Source: Muribaculaceae bacterium (GTDB lineage Bacteria > Bacteroidota > Bacteroidia > Bacteroidales > Muribaculaceae). From it: a stretch of 34,002 nt of DNA. Positions 29,886 to 34,002 of the stretch are shown in pieces. Positions within the stretch are counted from its first letter, which is position 1, and every line of letters begins with the position of its first letter. The stretch spans positions 1-34,002 of the forward strand of contig JAGCRW010000007.1 in assembly GCA_017964485.1 (NCBI GenBank), in the 5' to 3' direction. Both the position numbers and the translations under genes were made by a program. Below the pieces are notes generated by a model, which was given only the letters and a program-made list of their open reading frames with translations, had not been told where the DNA came from and did not search any database.

Positions 29886-30491
29886 CTAATTAAGACTCAC
29901 GTCATCGGGCCAGTTTTTCCACAGTTGATATTGTTCGCCAAAGCGGGCAACGGCGTTTTCCCAGATTGCATCATTGTTGGTGCTCATCACTAGCGGAGCG
30001 ACATTGCCTTTAAGCACTGCCCAATCGTGGCGCATGACTTCGTTGTCGAGTTGGCCAACGCCCCATCCGCTGTATCCCACCATGAATTTCACCTTTTCAT
30101 TCACGTTCTCGCCATCGGCAAGAAACATTTTAATTACTTCAAAATCACCTCCAAAGAACACTCCTGGTGCCACCTGTTCGCTGCCAGGAATGGCGTCTTT
30201 GCCTAGTGAATGCAGGAAAAACATCATGTTAGTGCCCACAGGGCCGCCTAGGTAGAGTGGAATCTGCTCGTTGCACACCACATCGGGCACCAGCTCGTTA
30301 AGCGTGAAGCGGGTGGGCTTGTTCACAATCACACCCATTGACCCATCCACATTGTCGTGATCGACGAGGATAGTGATGCTACGCTTGAAGCAGAAGTCCT
30401 CTACAGTGGGCTTGGCTACAAGTAGAGAGCCGCGTGCTGGCTCTGGCTGATTGTCGAGCAAATTGAATATGTCAAGATTTAAATCTTCCAT
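29886..30491 (-). CDS. YqgE/AlgH family protein (UPF0301), 201 aa
   Basis: The sequence has PARGSLLVAKP (about 16-26), VIVNKPTRFTLNEL (about 59-72), LYLGGPVG and VGYSGWGVGQLDNE (about 140-153), which are YqgE/AlgH signatures. The fold is known; the function is not settled. The start at 30491 (MEDLNLDIFNLL) replaces a longer frame to 30512 because the promoter's -7 box ends at 30500, so the mRNA would begin just before 30491. Confidence 0.9.
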   Translation of the reverse strand: MEDLNLDIFNLLDNQPEPARGSLLVAKPTVEDFCFKRSITILVDHDNVDGSMGVIVNKPTRFTLNELVPDVVCNEQIPLYLGGPVGTNMMFFLHSLGKDAIPGSEQVAPGVFFGGDFEVIKMFLADGENVNEKVKFMVGYSGWGVGQLDNEVMRHDWAVLKGNVAPLVMSTNNDAIWENAVARFGEQYQLWKNWPDDVSLN

Positions 30492-30499
30492 TTTGCACG

Positions 30500-30531
30500 C
30501 AAAAATAGTCAATAATTACAATTTTTACAAG
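30500..30531 (-). promoter_or_regulatory. Promoter of the YqgE gene, near-leaderless
   Basis: TATTTTTG (30500-30507) with a -33-like CTTG (30528-30531) 20 nt upstream, minus strand. The start is predicted near 30494, within a few bases of the ATG at 30491. Confidence 0.6.
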
Positions 30532-30534
30532 ATT

Positions 30535-30568
30535 TTTGGCCACATATCAAGAAAAAACACTAACTTTA
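30535..30568 (+). promoter_or_regulatory. Probable promoter of the aspartokinase gene
   Basis: TTTG (30535-30538) and TAACTTTA (30561-30568, last base off consensus), 22 nt apart. It lies back to back with the YqgE promoter. Confidence 0.45.
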
Positions 30569-30590
30569 CGCGCAATTTAGATAAACACTC

Positions 30591-31454
30591 ATGAAAGTAC
30601 TAAAATTTGGAGGAACATCGGTAGGCACAGTAGAGGCTCTGCGAAATGTGAAATACATTGTTGAGCATCAGGATGAGCCAGTTATTGTCGTGGTATCGGC
30701 ACTTGGCGGACTCACCGACACGCTCATAGAAGCGGCTAATCTGGCTGCCAAGAACGACATTGGCGCCTATCGCATTGTGCAAGACATCACAGCGCGCCAC
30801 AACGAGATTATGAACACGCTCATTACTGGCGAGCAGATTGATGACGCGCTCAACCGCGTGCGTGCGCTTTTCTATGAGCTGAGCAATGCCTATACCGATA
30901 TCTCGCGCAACGAGGAGCTAACTGAGGCCGACCTTGAAGAAGTGGTGAGCTATGGCGAGCGACTATCGTCGCTTATCATCAGCCTTATCATCGACGACGC
31001 CACCTATTTCAATTCCCTCGAGATAATGCGCAGTTCCAACCATGAGTGTGACCTGGAAGCTACCAATGCCAATATCGCTAATACATTGGGTAAGTTCAAG
31101 GGAAAAGTGGCTGTTATGGGTGGATTCATCTCTCGCGACAGCAAGAGCCGACGCATCTCCAATCTGGGACGTGGCGGCAGCGATTACACCGCAGCCATCG
31201 TTGCCAGCGCCCTTAATGCCGACAGTCTGGAAATATGGACCGATGTTGACGGCTTTATGACTGCCGATCCGAAGAAAGATCCCGAAGCCACTGTAATCCG
31301 CCAGATGACTTACGCCCAGGCGCAAGAGATGTGCGACCAAGGTGCAAAGGTTATTTACGCCCCCACCATCAAGCCTGTGGCCGAGAAGCACATCCCAATC
31401 TGGGTTAAGAACACCTTCAACCGCGGCGCTTTGGGCACTCTTATAGCCGATTGA
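30591..31454 (+). CDS. Aspartokinase catalytic domain without ACT domains, 287 aa
   Basis: The amino-acid-kinase domain is complete: KFGGTSVG (residues 4-11), GERLSS, GGFISRD, LGRGGSDYTAA (about 195-205) and WTDVDG (about 217-222). The enzyme phosphorylates aspartate at the start of the Lys/Thr/Met/diaminopimelate pathway. The protein stops at about the point where the tandem ACT regulatory domains start in normal aspartokinases of 400-470 aa. The next 50 bases show no remaining ACT frame, so there is no sign of a simple frameshift. Loss of ACT domains would remove lysine or threonine feedback control. Confidence 0.85.
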   Translation: MKVLKFGGTSVGTVEALRNVKYIVEHQDEPVIVVVSALGGLTDTLIEAANLAAKNDIGAYRIVQDITARHNEIMNTLITGEQIDDALNRVRALFYELSNAYTDISRNEELTEADLEEVVSYGERLSSLIISLIIDDATYFNSLEIMRSSNHECDLEATNANIANTLGKFKGKVAVMGGFISRDSKSRRISNLGRGGSDYTAAIVASALNADSLEIWTDVDGFMTADPKKDPEATVIRQMTYAQAQEMCDQGAKVIYAPTIKPVAEKHIPIWVKNTFNRGALGTLIAD

Positions 31455-31506
31455 TGGCACTATGTGCAGATTCGTTATAACCAGAAACGACTAATTGCAC
31501 TGATTT

Positions 31507-32208
31507 ATGAAACAAGGAAAACACATCTGTGAGACACTCAAGGCAATACGCAAAGATATTGCTAAAGCCAATGATATAGACTACCAGCCTATTGAGTGCA
31601 ATCATCAAGGTGATTGTGCTGGCACTTGTCCCGCCTGTGAGAGTGAGACAAGATGGCTCGAGCGACAGCTGCGTTCACGGCAAGCACTTGGCAAAGCAGT
31701 GTTAGTTGCAGGCTTGAGTCTTGCATTGAGTGGAATGGCAGCAGCAAGTCCTTCATCAATACCGAGCGACAGGAAAAAGCCCGTTTCTAAAAGTAGGACA
31801 TATTCAAAGAAGAATAAGATAAGCAAAAAAAATAGTCGTGACCTTCCTATAGTAGGTGTGGTTGAAGATTCGATTCCTCGAACTAGTGCGGAATTCCCCA
31901 ATGGAGAAAAAGCGTTATTGGATTCTATCGATGCATATTTAAGTAATATTCCTGACAAGAAAAATATTACTGAAGATTATTATTGTGAAGTAGGGTTTTA
32001 TGTTGAAAAAGATGGAAGTATAGGTAATATTATATATATTATGAATTCTACAAACCCTGCTATAGATAAGTATATAAAGGAGGCAATTCACTCCCTGCCA
32101 AAATTCTCAAAGCCAGCATATAATAGTAAAAATCAACCTGTGAGAAGTTCATATTCACTTCCCGTAACAATCAAAGTTAAAGAAGAGGAATCAAAAACCG
32201 AAGAATAA
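31507..32208 (+). CDS. Membrane protein with Cys-rich N-terminus and TonB-like C-terminal domain, 233 aa
   Basis: The N-terminal cytosolic part has a conserved Cys set (Cys8; Cys31-x5-Cys37-x3-Cys41-x2-Cys44) that may bind a metal. One membrane helix follows at about 62-80 (GKAVLVAGLSLALSGMAAAS), then a basic Ser/Lys-rich periplasmic linker (about 85-110). The C-terminal domain (about 135-225), with YYCEVGFYVEKDGSIGNI, resembles a TonB C-terminal fold. The layout suggests a TonB-type energy or signalling protein that senses something through its Cys-rich end. The TonB link is by appearance only. Confidence 0.7.
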   Translation: MKQGKHICETLKAIRKDIAKANDIDYQPIECNHQGDCAGTCPACESETRWLERQLRSRQALGKAVLVAGLSLALSGMAAASPSSIPSDRKKPVSKSRTYSKKNKISKKNSRDLPIVGVVEDSIPRTSAEFPNGEKALLDSIDAYLSNIPDKKNITEDYYCEVGFYVEKDGSIGNIIYIMNSTNPAIDKYIKEAIHSLPKFSKPAYNSKNQPVRSSYSLPVTIKVKEEESKTEE

Positions 32209-32234
32209 ACCAATACAATAACCCATAACTTCTT

Positions 32235-32531
32235 ATGTCTTACCCAAAATTCATTTTAACTCAGGACGGTCATTTGCGGCTTGGGATGGTGACGTTGCAT
32301 CGTCATCTTATGGATCATGGCGACGTGTGTCTTGGGGGAGGGTATTGGCGCATTAACCATGCCGCGAGGCAGGTTGAATTGAGCGGAGCATCGAGCGACT
32401 ACGGCAAGCCACAGTGGCACCATATCGATAAAGTGTTTCTCCCACGTGATTACGAAGGCTACACCTTTACTTGGCTCATAAATGGCAAGCAGCATCCCTT
32501 AACCGAGATGCTGCCTGTAGAGTATGTATAA
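32235..32531 (+). CDS. Hypothetical protein, 98 aa
   Basis: A small soluble protein, beginning MSYPKFILTQDGHLRLGMVT, with several His, Trp and Tyr residues (HRHLMDHGD, GGGYWRINH, PQWHHIDKVFLP). No family was recognised. It lies 26 bases after the preceding gene on the same strand and ends before convergent RNase III. Function unknown. Confidence 0.65.
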   Translation: MSYPKFILTQDGHLRLGMVTLHRHLMDHGDVCLGGGYWRINHAARQVELSGASSDYGKPQWHHIDKVFLPRDYEGYTFTWLINGKQHPLTEMLPVEYV

Positions 32532-32553
32532 ATCACTAACCTGAACGCCCAAT

Positions 32554-33372
32554 TTACGTGGTGGGCGTTGCAGTTGATAGGACTTGTTCGCGGAAGATGT
32601 TGTCTTTCTTCATCCGCTCGTAGGTTTTTTTGCTGGCGGCTTGATGCGACTCTTTCTTGCTGTATCCTTCACCATCGGCGGCGAAGATGCCACCAAGTAG
32701 GACAGCGGTGCGGAACACTGGGTTGCCTTCGGCATCGTTCATGGTGTCGATGAGTTGGAACTCGATTTGCACCCTGTATTTTTGTGTCCACTCTATGAGT
32801 CGCGATTTATAGTTCTGCTCAGTTTTGACAAGTTCGCGGAGGTCAAGATGTTCGGCAATTACCTTCTTCTCTATGAAGTCTTTACAGGCTTTATAGCCTC
32901 GGTCGAGATATATCGCTCCAATGAGTGCCTCCACAGCGTTGCCACTGATGTAGGAGTTGTGGCTCGATGAGTGTGTCGATGCTCTCACATGCGACTCAAG
33001 GCGGAATACTTTGCCAATTCGGTTAAGGCTCTCGCGTTGAACAATCTTGGCTCGTGTACTGGTAAGGAATCCCTCATGCTTCTTGGGATAGCGGTCGTAG
33101 AGGTAGGCGCCCACCACTGCGTCGAGAATGGCGTCGCCCAGGAACTCCAGACGCTCATTGTTGGCCCATCGTCCGTCGGCAGTCTTCACTGGCATGGAGC
33201 GGTGCACAAGAGCCAACTTATAGTACTCGATGTTAAGAGGATAGAACCCTGTTATGCCATGAATAAAAACGTAAAGTTCCTTTTCCTTAGCGAAAAGGAA
33301 CTTTACGACTGATATGATTCTGTCAAACAAGGCCGTGGAGTCTTTAATTAACAGGCAAAACCGCCATAGCAC
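32554..33372 (-). CDS. rnc: Ribonuclease III
   Basis: The catalytic signature NERLEFLGDAILDAVVGA (about residues 72-89) and a second acidic helix (GNAVEALIGAIYLDRGY, about 144-160) define the RNase III domain. A double-stranded RNA-binding domain follows (about 185-260). Length (272 aa) is close to family size; a GTG at 33372 is taken as the start, though the true start is uncertain. The enzyme processes rRNA precursors and double-stranded RNA. It follows fabF, the usual Bacteroidetes order. Confidence 0.94.
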   Translation of the reverse strand: MLWRFCLLIKDSTALFDRIISVVKFLFAKEKELYVFIHGITGFYPLNIEYYKLALVHRSMPVKTADGRWANNERLEFLGDAILDAVVGAYLYDRYPKKHEGFLTSTRAKIVQRESLNRIGKVFRLESHVRASTHSSSHNSYISGNAVEALIGAIYLDRGYKACKDFIEKKVIAEHLDLRELVKTEQNYKSRLIEWTQKYRVQIEFQLIDTMNDAEGNPVFRTAVLLGGIFAADGEGYSKKESHQAASKKTYERMKKDNIFREQVLSTATPTT

Positions 33373-33429
33373 TCCAATGTGATGGTAAATCCTAAAGTGG
33401 TTATTACCTTTTCAAAAACGTCTAACAAA

Positions 33430-34002
33430 TCAATACTTCTTCACAAGAAGACTGGCGTTGTGGCCGCCAAAGCCAAAGGTGTTGGACAACGCCACTTTCA
33501 CCTCACGGCGTTGAGCCTTGTTGAAGGTGAAATTGAGGTTGTAGTCGATGTTCTCGTCATTGTCACCGTCAATGTGGTTGATGGTGGGCGGAACGATGTC
33601 GTCTTGGCAGGCCTTCACGCAGAACAGAGCCTCCATAGCGCCTGTGGCACCTAGCATGTGGCCGGTCATCGACTTGGTAGAGCTGATGTTCAAATCGTAG
33701 GCATGCTTGCCAAACACCTCAATTATTGCCTGTGCCTCGCTGAGGTCGCCAACGGGAGTAGAAGTGCCGTGCACGTTGATGTAGTCAACATCGGCAGCTG
33801 TGATTCCCGCATCCTCAAGGGCGCGCTTCATCACGAGCGATGCGCCAAGGCCCTCGGGATGGCTGGCGGTGATGTGGTAGGCGTCGGCACTCATGCCACC
33901 GCCAATCACTTCGGCATAAATTTTGGCACCGCGAGCCAAAGCGTGCTCAAGCTCTTCGAATACCAGCGTTACGCCACCCTCACCCATCACGAAGCCGTCG
34001 CG
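33430..34002 (-). CDS. fabF: 3-oxoacyl-ACP synthase II, C-terminal part (runs off the window)
   Basis: The frame is open to the right edge. Visible are RDGFVMGEGG, VHGTSTPVGD with the catalytic His, KSMTGHMLGA with the second catalytic His, and the C-terminal NTFGFGGHNAS. These are the hallmarks of FabF, which elongates fatty acids on ACP. The catalytic Cys region is outside the window. The rnc gene follows after 57 bases. Confidence 0.96.
   Translation of the reverse strand, partial: RDGFVMGEGGVTLVFEELEHALARGAKIYAEVIGGGMSADAYHITASHPEGLGASLVMKRALEDAGITAADVDYINVHGTSTPVGDLSEAQAIIEVFGKHAYDLNISSTKSMTGHMLGATGAMEALFCVKACQDDIVPPTINHIDGDNDENIDYNLNFTFNKAQRREVKVALSNTFGFGGHNASLLVKKY

Noticed and set aside
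30491..31454. Frameshift that hides ACT domains after the aspartokinase stop
   Set aside because: The next 50 bases and the following gene show no ACT-like sequence in any frame, so a simple frameshift is not supported.

Overview
Organism. The window looks like a Bacteroidales chromosome (Muribaculaceae- or Prevotellaceae-like; the genus cannot be fixed from this sequence alone). Reasons: a fabF-rnc gene pair, a radical SAM/lipoprotein cassette with YGPP motifs, Bacteroidetes-type promoters (TTTG, 19-21 nt, TAnnTTTG) in front of many genes, almost no Shine-Dalgarno sequences, and AT-rich intergenic simple repeats.

Region 1 (1 to about 15.89 kb) is the right end of an integrated prophage or phage-derived element. 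It holds the end of an amidase endolysin, a translationally coupled lipoprotein with a C-terminal membrane helix (candidate one-protein spanin), a 74-aa orphan protein, a 3-kb non-coding block, a 1529-aa tail tape-measure protein, two AT-rich orphan cargo genes, a 643-aa tail/baseplate-like protein and a tyrosine integrase. The integrase is followed by short direct repeats and a tRNA-Pro(GGG) gene, which is the likely attachment site. A third AT-rich orphan gene lies on the opposite strand just before the tape-measure gene.

The non-coding block (about 0.85-4.44 kb, interrupted by the 74-aa gene) is dense with structure. It has a nested RNA fold with a UUCG loop, a hairpin closed by a 13-bp stem, two tandem covarying stem-loops downstream of a strong promoter, a compact two-hairpin small-RNA candidate with its own promoter and operator, a 1.4-kb GC-rich array built on a roughly 690-bp imperfect duplication, a minus-strand mini-transcript, and a run of palindromes that resembles an origin or packaging site.

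Region 2 (15.89-24.5 kb) is ordinary chromosome: tRNA-Pro with promoter and terminator, a DUF4332 protein, a YitT-family membrane protein, a small HExxH membrane protein, an HD phosphohydrolase-like protein, a PBP4-type peptidase (dacB), a Pro-rich protein, rsmI, a coiled-coil lipoprotein, glycerate kinase, and a TfoX-like protein preceded by an unlisted 50-aa membrane protein.

Region 3 (24.5-27.9 kb) carries three tandem paralogous mini-lipoproteins with YGP/YGPP motifs, a radical SAM/SPASM enzyme and a CE7-type esterase. A perfect promoter precedes the first lipoprotein. This looks like a maturase-substrate system whose chemistry and function I do not know to be described.

Region 4 (27.9-34.0 kb) holds type II pantothenate kinase, a GNAT acetyltransferase, an HD-domain protein, a YqgE/AlgH protein divergent from an aspartokinase that lacks ACT domains, a Cys-rich membrane protein with a TonB-like C-terminal domain, a small orphan protein, RNase III and the C-terminal part of FabF.
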